From Thalassovita autumnalis (GTDB lineage: Bacteria > Pseudomonadota > Alphaproteobacteria > Rhodobacterales > Rhodobacteraceae): a DNA stretch of 64,000 nt. Of this stretch, positions 26,793 through 35,303 are shown piece after piece. The notes under the pieces were generated by a model that did not search any database, was not told the DNA's origin, and saw only the letters and a program-made list of their open reading frames with translations. Location of the stretch: positions 209,204 through 273,203 of the forward strand of contig NZ_CYSB01000030.1 in assembly GCF_001458255.1 (NCBI RefSeq), in the 5' to 3' direction. A program made the position numbers and the translations under genes. Numbering within the stretch: position 1 is the stretch's first letter; each line of letters starts with the position of its first letter.

Positions 26793-27743
26793 ATGGCAGA
26801 GACGATCAGCAAACCGCGCAGTTTTCAGGAGATCATTCTGAGGCTTCAGGCCTATTGGGCCTCAAAGGGCTGCGCCGTGATGCAACCCTATGACATGGAA
26901 GTGGGGGCAGGGACGTTCCACCCGGCCACCACATTGCGCTCGCTGGGCTCCCGCCCTTGGGCTGCGGCCTATGTACAGCCTTCGCGTCGCCCGACCGATG
27001 GCCGCTATGGGGAAAACCCGAACCGTCTGCAGCACTATTATCAGTATCAGGTGTTGATCAAACCCTCGCCGCCGGATCTGCAGGAGCTGTACCTCGGCTC
27101 GCTGGCTGCGATTGGCATCGACATGGACATGCATGACATCCGCTTTGTTGAGGATGACTGGGAAAGCCCGACACTGGGCGCCTGGGGTCTGGGCTGGGAA
27201 GTCTGGTGCGACGGGATGGAAGTCAGCCAGTTCACCTACTTCCAGCAGGTGGGTGGTCATGACTGTGCACCGGTTTCGGGCGAGTTGACCTACGGTCTGG
27301 AGCGTCTGGCGATGCATATCCTTGGCGTGGATCACGTGATGGACATGCCGTTCAATGATCCCGATGGCACCATCGCGCTATCCTACGGGGACGTCTTCAA
27401 ACAGACCGAAGAAGAATACGCGCGCTGGAACTTTGACGTGGCCAACACCGATGTGTTGTTGAAGCAGTTCGAAGAGGCCGAAGCCGAATGCGAAGCCATT
27501 CTGGCCAAAGACCACATCGACCCGAAAACCGGCAAACGCATCATCATGGCGCACCCCGCTTATGACCAGTGCATTAAGGCCAGCCACCTGTTCAACCTCC
27601 TGGACGCGCGCGGCGTGATCTCGGTCACCGAACGTCAGGCCTATATCGGCCGCGTCCGTGCCCTGGCCAAACAATGCGCCGACGCCTTTGTGCTGACCGA
27701 GGCGGGGGGATACGACGCTGCCAAAGCAGAGGCGGGCGCTTAA
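26793..27743 (+). CDS. glyQ: glycine--tRNA ligase alpha subunit
   Basis: A 316-residue catalytic subunit of the alpha2beta2 glycyl-tRNA synthetase. The ATG at 26793 gives [56 protein letters not shown] N-terminal sequence (class II motif regions). [22 protein letters not shown] and [12 protein letters not shown] are invariant family blocks. The next gene starts immediately after the stop. The intergenic 185 bp upstream holds no obvious leader structure. Confidence 0.98.
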   Translation: MAETISKPRSFQEIILRLQAYWASKGCAVMQPYDMEVGAGTFHPATTLRSLGSRPWAAAYVQPSRRPTDGRYGENPNRLQHYYQYQVLIKPSPPDLQELYLGSLAAIGIDMDMHDIRFVEDDWESPTLGAWGLGWEVWCDGMEVSQFTYFQQVGGHDCAPVSGELTYGLERLAMHILGVDHVMDMPFNDPDGTIALSYGDVFKQTEEEYARWNFDVANTDVLLKQFEEAEAECEAILAKDHIDPKTGKRIIMAHPAYDQCIKASHLFNLLDARGVISVTERQAYIGRVRALAKQCADAFVLTEAGGYDAAKAEAGA

Positions 27744-28271
27744 ATGTCCGGAAAACTCTTTGGGGGGGCGTTGTTGGTTTTGTCGATCGTTGCTGGCATT
27801 GCGATGTATTATCTGCAGGTCTACGCCTATTACGATGAGGTGCAGGCCAATGGCACTGATGATGTGGTGATGACCGTGCTGGCCTCCGGTCAGGCGGAGC
27901 CGATCCTTTATGAGGATTATCAGGCCATCGATTCTGACAGCTCCCCGATCCGCTACCGCGCCTGTTTCACCACCACGATGAGCCAGGCGATGATGACGGA
28001 AACCTACGAAATCTTTGACCGCCCCGAACCGCTGGTCGCGCCCAGCTGGTTTGACTGTTTTGACGCCAAAGAAGTTGGCGCAGCACTGGAAAACGGCAAA
28101 GCCCTGGCCTTCATGGGACAGGAAAACTACCAATATGGCATTGACCGTGTCGTCGCCGTGATGGACGACGGACGTGGCTATGTCTGGCACCAGATCAACC
28201 ACTGCGGTGAGGTTGTCTTTGACGGCAAACCCACCCCCGCTGATTGCCCCACACCTCCGGAAGGCGACTGA
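27744..28271 (+). CDS. DUF6446-like membrane-anchored protein between glyQ and glyS
   Basis: A 175-residue protein starting at the base after the glyQ stop. Residues 5-25 form a single membrane anchor (LFGGALLVLSIVAGIAMYYLQVYAYY). The rest is an acidic exported domain with three Cys (ACFTTTMS, WFDCFDAKE, HCGEVVFDG, PADCP). I recall this family as DUF6446, which sits between the glycyl-tRNA synthetase genes in Rhodobacteraceae. Its function is unknown. Linkage to glyQS suggests co-expression and not necessarily a role in translation. Confidence 0.8.
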   Translation: MSGKLFGGALLVLSIVAGIAMYYLQVYAYYDEVQANGTDDVVMTVLASGQAEPILYEDYQAIDSDSSPIRYRACFTTTMSQAMMTETYEIFDRPEPLVAPSWFDCFDAKEVGAALENGKALAFMGQENYQYGIDRVVAVMDDGRGYVWHQINHCGEVVFDGKPTPADCPTPPEGD

Positions 28272-28272
28272 T

Positions 28273-30537
28273 ATGCCCGATTTGCTGATTGAACTCTTTT
28301 CCGAAGAAATTCCGGCCCGTATGCAAGGCAAAGCGGCGGAAGATCTGAATAAACTGGTCACCAACGCCATGGTTGGCGCCGGTCTGACCTATGCGGGCGC
28401 CGCTGCCTTTTCGACGCCGCGCCGCTTGACGCTGGCGCTGGAGGGTGTGCTGGCCGAAAGCCCCACCGTGCGTGAAGAGCGCAAGGGCCCCAAAGTGGGC
28501 GCACCGGAGAAAGCCATCGAAGGCTTCTTGCGCGGCGCTGGTCTGACCATGGATCAGCTGGAAGAGCGTGATACCCCGAAAGGGGCCGTTTACTTCGCCA
28601 CCATCGAAAAGCCCGGTCGCCCGGCCGCCGCGATCATTGCCGAAGCGTTGGAAGGGGCGATCCGCAACTTCCCCTGGCCAAAATCCATGCGCTGGGGCGC
28701 TGGTTCGCTGCGTTGGGTGCGCCCGTTGCATTCGATCCTGTGCATCCTGACCAATGAGGCCGGTGAGGCTGAAGTTGTGGATCTGGACATTGACGGCATC
28801 ACATCCGGCAACACCACCGAAGGCCACCGTTTCATGGGAGAGGGCCGCTTTGCCGTGACCTCTTTTGAGGATTATTCCCTCAAGCTGAAGCGCAACCATG
28901 TTGTGCTGGACCCCGTTGAGCGGGCTGAGGCGATCTGGCAGGACGCCACCAATCAGGCCTTTGCCTCGGGTCTGGAAGTGGTTGAGGACAAGGGCCTCTT
29001 GAAAGAGGTTGCCGGTCTGGTCGAATGGCCCGTGGTTCTGATGGGCGCGATTGATGAGGAGTTCCTGGAGCTGCCGCCAGAAGTCTTGCAGACCTCAATG
29101 AAAGAGCACCAGAAGTTCTTCAGCGTGAAGAACCCCAAGACCGGTCGGATTGAAAAGTTCATCACCGTCGCCAACCGCGAAACCAAAGATCAGGGTGCCA
29201 CCATTCTGGCGGGCAACCAGAAGGTCCTATCGGCCCGTTTGGCGGATGCTAAATTCTTCTGGACGAATGACTTGCGCGTTGCGAAATCCGGCATGGAGAC
29301 CTGGACCGATCAGCTGTCCAACGTGACCTTCCACAACAAGCTGGGCACCCAGGCGGCGCGGATTGATCGCATTGCCGCGCTGGCGCGTGAGATTGCGCCG
29401 GTATTGGGCGTGGACGCGGATCTGGCAGAACAGGCCGCGAAAGTGGCCAAGGCCGATCTGAGCTCGGAAATGGTTTATGAGTTCCCCGAACTGCAGGGCC
29501 TGATGGGCCGTTACTACGCGGAGGCCGCTGGCCTGCCGGCGGAGGTGGCTGCCACCTGTGAGGAGCATTATTCGCCGCTGGGTCCGTCCGATGATGTGCC
29601 CACCGCACCTGTTTCGGCCACCGTGGCGCTGGCCGATAAGATCGACACGCTGACCGGGTTCTGGGCGATTGATGAAAAGCCCACTGGCTCCAAAGATCCC
29701 TTCGCCTTGCGTCGTGCGGCCCTGGGGGTGATCCGTCTGGTGCTGGAGAACGGCGTGCGTTGGAAGCTTGATCGTTTCTTTGACGCTCAGGTGCTTGGGT
29801 ATCGCTTGGAACAGATCAAAGATGTCGCCAGTGAGCAGGACGTCTATACGCTCGAAAGCACCCTGCGTGAGATCGCCAAATTTGGTGTATTTGGCGCTGC
29901 TCTAAACAGTGTCGCCGAGCACATTGCCAAAAGTGACCAGCACCCGTTTGAACCGGATTTGAGCGAAGGCGCTGAAATTGATCTGACGTCGAAATTTGTC
30001 CAGGAACGTTCTGCCGATCTCCTGTCCTTCTTCCATGACCGCCTGAAGGTTTACTTGAAGGACGAAGGTCTGCGTCATGATGTGATTGATGCCTGTCTGT
30101 CGATGCCGGGCAATGATGACTTGACGCTGCTGGTTAAACGCGCACGCGCGCTTGGGGCGTTCCTGAAAACCGATGACGGTGAAAACCTGCTGCAGGGTTA
30201 CAAACGCGCCAACAACATCCTGACCCAGGCTGAGGCGAAGGATGGGGTGGAATATTCCTTCGGTGCGGATGTGAAGTTCGCGGAAAGCGATGAGGAAAAG
30301 GCGCTGTTTGCTGCGCTGGATCAGGCTGAGGCCGCGATCACCCCGGCGATGCAGTCCGAAGATTTCGAGGCGGCAATGGGTGCAATGGCTGCGCTGCGGG
30401 CGCCGATCGATGCCTTCTTTGAAGGGGTGCAGGTCAACAGCGACAATGATGTTGTGCGCCGCAACCGCCTGAACCTCCTGAGCCGTATCCGTCAGATCTG
30501 TGGCGGCGTGGCGGATCTGACCCGCGTCGAAGGCTAA
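28273..30537 (+). CDS. glyS: glycine--tRNA ligase beta subunit
   Basis: A 754-residue tRNA-binding subunit of glycyl-tRNA synthetase. The ATG at 28273 (MPDLLIELFSEEIPARMQ) matches the family N-terminus and lies two bases after the DUF6446-like stop. Blocks include STPRRLTL, RWGAGSLRWVRPLHSI, EGHRFMGEG, VLQTSMKEHQKFFSV, SVTFHNKLGTQAAR-type and ALADKIDTLTGFWAI. The C-terminal anticodon-binding part ends RNRLNLLSRIRQICGGVADLTRVEG. It completes the glyQ operon and is followed by a terminator. Confidence 0.98.
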   Translation: MPDLLIELFSEEIPARMQGKAAEDLNKLVTNAMVGAGLTYAGAAAFSTPRRLTLALEGVLAESPTVREERKGPKVGAPEKAIEGFLRGAGLTMDQLEERDTPKGAVYFATIEKPGRPAAAIIAEALEGAIRNFPWPKSMRWGAGSLRWVRPLHSILCILTNEAGEAEVVDLDIDGITSGNTTEGHRFMGEGRFAVTSFEDYSLKLKRNHVVLDPVERAEAIWQDATNQAFASGLEVVEDKGLLKEVAGLVEWPVVLMGAIDEEFLELPPEVLQTSMKEHQKFFSVKNPKTGRIEKFITVANRETKDQGATILAGNQKVLSARLADAKFFWTNDLRVAKSGMETWTDQLSNVTFHNKLGTQAARIDRIAALAREIAPVLGVDADLAEQAAKVAKADLSSEMVYEFPELQGLMGRYYAEAAGLPAEVAATCEEHYSPLGPSDDVPTAPVSATVALADKIDTLTGFWAIDEKPTGSKDPFALRRAALGVIRLVLENGVRWKLDRFFDAQVLGYRLEQIKDVASEQDVYTLESTLREIAKFGVFGAALNSVAEHIAKSDQHPFEPDLSEGAEIDLTSKFVQERSADLLSFFHDRLKVYLKDEGLRHDVIDACLSMPGNDDLTLLVKRARALGAFLKTDDGENLLQGYKRANNILTQAEAKDGVEYSFGADVKFAESDEEKALFAALDQAEAAITPAMQSEDFEAAMGAMAALRAPIDAFFEGVQVNSDNDVVRRNRLNLLSRIRQICGGVADLTRVEG

Positions 30538-30562
30538 GCGCTGCGACTTCAGAATGATAACC

Positions 30563-30587
30563 AAAGGCCGGGGCAACCCGGCCTTTT
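30563..30587 (+). terminator. glyS operon terminator
   Basis: AAAGGCCGGG-gcaa-CCCGGCCTTTT. Confidence 0.85.
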
Positions 30588-30868
30588 GACTTTTTGAACG
30601 ATGCGACTCGCGAGGGCCCTTGGTCCGAGCTGCGCCCGACCCTCCCCATGGGAGGGCGCATTTGCAAAGTTTCAATAGCCGAAGTGCTTTGCACTGCGCT
30701 GCGCTGAACATCGCAATCGTGACCCTCAAGATGCGCCCACCCAGGGTCGGGTGCTGCTCTTGTTTATTGCAGCTGCTGCGGCAAATTTCCCCCGCGTTCC
30801 AATGTGATCACGCCCTTGCCTTGTGTCATATCCCCGTTATGCTGCGGTGACGCAGAAAGGATGCGGCA
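30588..30868. repeat. non-coding region with long-range inverted repeat before the PPDK-like gene
   Basis: No gene is visible between glyS and the PPDK-like gene. CTGCGCCCGACCCT (about 30631-30645) is nearly complementary to AGGGTCGGGTGCTG about 100 bases later, and GACCCTCCCCATGGGAGGG forms a local hairpin. TGTGATCACG near 30805 and a CTTGCC/TTATGC pair near 30815-30845 could belong to the downstream promoter, but this is weak. Confidence 0.45.
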
Positions 30869-33445
30869 GTGCAGCACGACCCTGAAAATACCGAGATCCC
30901 CGAGATCCCCGAGATTACAGTCATTACGCCGACCGCCAAATTGGCGACCCAAACCCATGGTGGGCGGGCGAAATGCCTGCAGCGTCTGGTGCGGTTGGAC
31001 CTGCCGGTACCGCAGACCGTAGCCCTGTCGTTTGATGAGGTGCATGCCATCGCGGCCGGGGAAATGCCGGATCTGCAGGCGCTGCTGGCACCATTTGGTG
31101 AGGATGCGTTGCTTTGTGTGCGCCCCTCGTCCGAGGATCCGGATTGGGGTGGTCCGGGGGCGGTTCTGAACATCGGCATCAACGATGCGCGTTATGTTGA
31201 TCTGTGTGAACAGCTGGGCCGTGAGGCCGCGACCTCGATCTATCTGCGTTTTGTGCAGGCCTATGCGATCCATGTCGCGCGGCTTGATCCGGATATGTTT
31301 GACCACATCCTCCCCGACGGCCCCGATGCGCTGAGTGAAGCGCTGCGCGCCTATGAGGATGAGACCGAAGAAGCCTTTCCGCAGGACCCGGCGGTGCAGC
31401 TTTCAGAGGTGCTGCGCTCAATGGCGCGGGCCTGGGAAGGGACCACCGCGCGGTTGCTGCGACAGGCCAAAGGGGCACCGGCAGATGCAGGTCTTGGCCT
31501 TGTTGTGCAGGAAATGGCGCATGGTTTGGGGTTGGGCGAATGCGGCTCCGGTGTGATCCAGCTGGTCAACTCCAAAACCGGGGCGCCGCAGATCACGGGC
31601 CGTTACCTCAGCCAAAGTCAGGGGCGCGACGCGTTGCTGGATCGCTCGGCCTCGATGTATCTGGAAACGGACGATCGCGGTCCATCCCTGCAGGCGCAAT
31701 CGCCTGAGCTGTTTGAGCAATTGCTGGAGCATACCAGGCTGATGCGCCGCCGCCTGCGCGAAGAAATGCAGGCCGAGTTTACGGTCGAAAACGGCAGGGT
31801 GCACATCCTCGATGGGGTGCGTGTGGCGCGCACCGCCCGCGCCGCCGTGCGGATTGCTGTCAGCTTGGCCGAAGATGGGATCATTCCGCGCGAAGAGGCG
31901 CTGACCCGGATTGATCCGCGCTCAATGAATGAGCTGCTGCACCGTCAGGTCGCACCTGATGCGGCCCGTGACACCCTGGCGACCGGGATCGCGGCCAGCC
32001 CTGGCGCGGCAACGGGCCGGATCGTGTTTTCCGCTGATGAGGCGCAGGCCAGCGCGGCACGCGGTGAGGCCTGCGTGCTGGTGCGCCGGGAAACCAGCCC
32101 CGAAGACATTCGCGGCATGCACGCCGCCGCCGCCGTTTTGACCGAACGTGGCGGGATGACCAGCCATGCGGCGGTGATCGCGCGTGGCATCGGTCTGCCC
32201 TGCGTGGTGGGCGCCTCTGACATCAAGTTTCATATCCGCGAAAAGCGGCTGGTCGCCCCCGATGGGCGTGAGCTACAGGCGGGCGACATGGTCACAATTG
32301 ACGGCAGTAACGGTGAGGTCCTTTGGGGCGAGCCGTTGATGCTGGAGGCGGCACAGGATGATGCCTTCCGCCAGCTGATGACCTGGGCGGATGCGGTGCG
32401 TGACATCGGGGTGCGCGCCAATGCGGATACGCCGGCGGATGCCCAAACCGCCAAGAATTTTGCCGCAGAAGGCATCGGCCTTTGCCGGACCGAACATATG
32501 TTCTTTGAGGCGGATCGCCTGACGGTGATGCGGGAAATGATCTTTGCCGATACCTCGCCTGATCGGGCGGCGGCGCTGGAACGGCTGCTGCCGATGCAGC
32601 GGGCGGATTTTATCGAACTGTTCCGCATCATGCAGGGGCTGCCGGTCTGCATCCGCCTGTTTGACCCGCCGCTGCATGAGTTTCTGCCCTCTGACCGCGC
32701 CGGCCATCGTGAACTGGCCGAGGCGCTGGATCTGCCCCTTTCGGATGTGACCCGCCGGGTTGAGGCGTTGAGCGAATATAATCCGATGCTAGGCATGCGC
32801 GGCGTGCGTCTGGGCATCACCGTGCCTGAGATTTACGACATGCAGGCGCGCGCGATCTTTGAAGCAACGATTGAGGCCAGCGAAGAGGGCGATCCGGTGG
32901 TCCCGGAAATCATGATCCCGCTGGTGTCCGCCAAACGTGAGGTCGAGCTGGTCAAAACCCGTGTCGATGCCGTTGCTGCCGCTGTGCGCAACGAGAAGGG
33001 GCAGGATTTTGACTACCGTCTGGGCGTCATGGTTGAAACGCCACGCGCCGCGCTGAAGGCGGGGGAAATTGCCCCGCATACTGCGTTCCTGTCCTTTGGC
33101 ACCAACGACCTGACCCAGATGACCTATGGTCTGTCACGCGATGACGCGGGGCGGTTTATGTCCGCCTATGTGCAGCAGGGGGTCTTCCCTGAGGACCCGT
33201 TCCACGATCTTGATACCGAAGGGGTGGGGGAGCTGTTGGAGATCGGCGCCAAAAGGGGCCGGGATGCCCGGCCTGATCTTGTGCTATCGATCTGTGGCGA
33301 ACACGGTGGCAGCCCCGAATCAATCGCCTTCTCACGGGCGGCTGGGTTCAACTATGTGTCCTGTTCGCCGTTCCGGGTTCCCGTTGCGCGGCTGGCCGCT
33401 GCTCAATTTGCAGTCCTTGAGACGGTTGGGGTGCGAAAGATCTAA
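30869..33445 (+). CDS. ppdK: pyruvate, phosphate dikinase-like PEP-utilising protein
   Basis: An 858-residue protein. The swivelling phosphohistidine domain (RGGMTSHAAVIARGIGLPCVVG, His433) and the C-terminal PEP/pyruvate barrel (FGTNDLTQMTYGLSRDDAGRF; ICGEHGGSPESIAF; VSCSPFRVPVARLAAAQ) are intact. The N-terminal ATP-grasp half is divergent: GGRAK (31-35) replaces GGKGA, VRPSSEDPDWGG (84-95) replaces VRSGAR-SMPGMM, and TGRYL...QGRD (243-254) replaces YGE-L...QGED. It could be a true dikinase with unusual nucleotide contacts or a PEP-dependent protein of other function. The gene follows glyS. Confidence 0.85.
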   Translation: MQHDPENTEIPEIPEITVITPTAKLATQTHGGRAKCLQRLVRLDLPVPQTVALSFDEVHAIAAGEMPDLQALLAPFGEDALLCVRPSSEDPDWGGPGAVLNIGINDARYVDLCEQLGREAATSIYLRFVQAYAIHVARLDPDMFDHILPDGPDALSEALRAYEDETEEAFPQDPAVQLSEVLRSMARAWEGTTARLLRQAKGAPADAGLGLVVQEMAHGLGLGECGSGVIQLVNSKTGAPQITGRYLSQSQGRDALLDRSASMYLETDDRGPSLQAQSPELFEQLLEHTRLMRRRLREEMQAEFTVENGRVHILDGVRVARTARAAVRIAVSLAEDGIIPREEALTRIDPRSMNELLHRQVAPDAARDTLATGIAASPGAATGRIVFSADEAQASAARGEACVLVRRETSPEDIRGMHAAAAVLTERGGMTSHAAVIARGIGLPCVVGASDIKFHIREKRLVAPDGRELQAGDMVTIDGSNGEVLWGEPLMLEAAQDDAFRQLMTWADAVRDIGVRANADTPADAQTAKNFAAEGIGLCRTEHMFFEADRLTVMREMIFADTSPDRAAALERLLPMQRADFIELFRIMQGLPVCIRLFDPPLHEFLPSDRAGHRELAEALDLPLSDVTRRVEALSEYNPMLGMRGVRLGITVPEIYDMQARAIFEATIEASEEGDPVVPEIMIPLVSAKREVELVKTRVDAVAAAVRNEKGQDFDYRLGVMVETPRAALKAGEIAPHTAFLSFGTNDLTQMTYGLSRDDAGRFMSAYVQQGVFPEDPFHDLDTEGVGELLEIGAKRGRDARPDLVLSICGEHGGSPESIAFSRAAGFNYVSCSPFRVPVARLAAAQFAVLETVGVRKI

Positions 33446-33485
33446 CTCTCTGTGATCTTTGCGAATTTTAAATAAATTTGTGTCT

Positions 33486-33501
33486 TGATCAGAATCGATC
33501 A
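33486..33501. promoter_or_regulatory. palindrome upstream of the SleB-type gene
   Basis: TGATC-agaatc-GATCA is a perfect inverted repeat in the A+T-rich leader, 123 bases before the hydrolase ATG. It resembles an Fnr/Crp-type half-site pair (TTGATCAGAATCGA), with one mismatch to TTGAT-N4-ATCAA. The binding protein is unknown. Confidence 0.35.
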
Positions 33502-33623
33502 GATTCCTAGCATGCGCCGCTTTGACGCTCCCGGCTAGACCCGGGCGGCGATTTTGGGTATTCCGCCGCAGATTGACCCAGAGGATCGGGAGGCTCTGCG
33601 TCCCGGTGAACCAGGAGATCAAG

Positions 33624-34280
33624 ATGAAACGCATGTTTAACGCCCCGGCCCGTTGGGCGGTGCCGGTACTTGCATTGATGCTTGCCGCTGTGACCCCGCT
33701 GGCCGGCCCCGCTGTGGCCGAAGCACAGGTCGAAGAGGTGCTGAAACAGGAACGTCGTGGCCTGATCGGTGTCAAAGGCGGCCTGCTGGACCGTCTGTTC
33801 AACCCGAAAAAAGCGCCAGCCAAGATCGACTATTCGCGCAGCTTTGTCGACGGCCTGCCCAAAGCCAAAGGTGACGAAGAATGGGCCTGCCTGGCCGAGG
33901 CGCTGTACTTTGAGGCGCGTGGTGAAAGCGTGAAGGGCCAGTTCGCTGTGGCTGAGGTGATCTTGAACCGTGTGGATTCCGCGCGTTTCCCCGATACGGT
34001 TTGTGGTGTCATCAATCAGGGCACTGGCCGCAAATACCAATGCCAGTTCACCTATACCTGTGACGGGCACAAAGAAGTGGTGCGCGAACCAGAGGCCTTT
34101 GATCGGGTCGCCAAAGTGGCGCAGCTGATGATCAACGGTGCACCGCGCGCCCTGACCGACAACGCCACCTATTATCACACCAAGGCTGTGCGCCCGAGCT
34201 GGTCGCGCAAGTTTGCCCGCACCACCACGATCGGCGTGCATCACTTCTACCGGCATCCGACTGAGGTTTCGATGAAGTGA
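33624..34280 (+). CDS. cell wall hydrolase, SleB family
   Basis: A 218-residue exported protein. The ATG at 33624 follows CAGGAGATCAAG and starts a signal peptide ending AVAEA. The catalytic Hydrolase_2 (SleB/CwlJ) domain spans about residues 88-215: CLAEALYFEARGESVKGQFAVAEVILNRVDS, CGVINQG, QCQFTYTCDG and ATYYHTKAVRPSWSRK. The Glu in YFEARGE is the expected catalytic acid. In non-sporulating alphaproteobacteria these enzymes trim peptidoglycan. It stands alone. Confidence 0.92.
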   Translation: MKRMFNAPARWAVPVLALMLAAVTPLAGPAVAEAQVEEVLKQERRGLIGVKGGLLDRLFNPKKAPAKIDYSRSFVDGLPKAKGDEEWACLAEALYFEARGESVKGQFAVAEVILNRVDSARFPDTVCGVINQGTGRKYQCQFTYTCDGHKEVVREPEAFDRVAKVAQLMINGAPRALTDNATYYHTKAVRPSWSRKFARTTTIGVHHFYRHPTEVSMK

Positions 34281-34315
34281 GGCTCTTGCTGCCTGCACAC
34301 AATTGAGCTAGCTGG

Positions 34316-34339
34316 AAAAGGGGGCTTCGGCCTCCTTTT
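34316..34339 (+). terminator. terminator with TTCG loop
   Basis: AAAAGGGGGC-ttcg-GCCTCCTTTT after the SleB-type gene. Confidence 0.85.
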
Positions 34340-34368
34340 GCTTGCTTAATTGACGTCCGAGGCAGCCC

Positions 34369-35289
34369 ATGTCTACCCCCACAACGCCTACGCCTGAGCG
34401 CGACGCTGAGATCGCACTGGCCTTTGATCATCCTGAGGCCCGCGCCGTCGCGACGGCCGATCAGCCTCTGGACCGTATTTCCCTGCGCGATCACATCGTG
34501 GAGGTTGAGATTGGCGCCTTTCAGGTGGAACGGAATCTGACCCAACGGTTGGCGTTTAACGTGGTGGTCGAAGTAGCCCCGGTTACGGCGCCGCTGGAGG
34601 ATGATGTGGACCGCATCCTGTCCTATGACAAAGTGACCGAGGCAATTGCGACGGAATTGGCAACGGAGCGGTTGAACCTGTTGGAAACGCTGGCCGATAA
34701 CATCGCCGCCCGCATTCTGGCAGAGCCGCAGGCGCGGCGGGTTTTCCTAAGGATTGAGAAGCTGGATCGCGGTCCGTTTAAACTGGGTGTTGAAATTGTG
34801 CGCAGCCGGTCCGATCAGTCTGGTGCGACGTCCAAAGAAACTGTGCAGCCGCGGTTGGTTTTTCTCAGCCGTGCGGCGCAGGCCTCAGATCGGCTGTCAG
34901 ATTGGCTGGATGATCTGCAGGGCGACGTTCCGGTCATCCTCAGCCTGGCGGAGCCGGAGGCCGAGGCCGGTGCAGTTGCAGAACCACGGGCGCAGTTGAA
35001 CATTGATTTGTTGCGGCAGGATCAGGCGGCTTGGGCGCTGATGGCGCGGGATGCGCGTCTAAATGTGGCCAACACCCGCACCGAACTCGACTGGGCCATG
35101 AAGCAGGGTCATATCAGTATCTGGGCCCCGGCCAAGATGGTGTTGGACGCCACCGAGGCGCCGGGCGACCTTAGCGGTATTGGCCTGATGCAGTGGTTCG
35201 CGGCGGAGGTTTCCGCGGCTGAGCTGGTGCTGATTGATGCGCCGATCCTACCCGACCTGGATCTGCCGCAACGCCAGATCAGCCTGTGA
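34369..35289 (+). CDS. folB: dihydroneopterin aldolase with extra C-terminal domain
   Basis: A 306-residue protein, far longer than ordinary FolB (about 120). Residues 34-150 form the aldolase domain (LDRISLRDHIVEVEIGAFQVERN), with the expected acid at Glu54, Tyr86 in LSYDKV and the catalytic Lys near K131 in RIEKLDRG. After an Ala/Glu-rich linker, residues 155-306 form a second domain. The part around IWAPAKMVLDATEAPGDLSG is faintly like the C-terminal half of amino-acid-kinase-fold proteins. It is followed directly by folP, with overlapping start signals, so it belongs to folate synthesis. Confidence 0.85.
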   Translation: MSTPTTPTPERDAEIALAFDHPEARAVATADQPLDRISLRDHIVEVEIGAFQVERNLTQRLAFNVVVEVAPVTAPLEDDVDRILSYDKVTEAIATELATERLNLLETLADNIAARILAEPQARRVFLRIEKLDRGPFKLGVEIVRSRSDQSGATSKETVQPRLVFLSRAAQASDRLSDWLDDLQGDVPVILSLAEPEAEAGAVAEPRAQLNIDLLRQDQAAWALMARDARLNVANTRTELDWAMKQGHISIWAPAKMVLDATEAPGDLSGIGLMQWFAAEVSAAELVLIDAPILPDLDLPQRQISL

Positions 35290-35303
35290 CGGAGGTGCCG
35301 CAG

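Noticed and set aside
30891..30918. Triplicated GAGATCCCC-type units at the start of the PPDK-like gene
   Set aside because: A short coding micro-repeat (Glu-Ile-Pro), too small to be a functional repeat array or a CRISPR.
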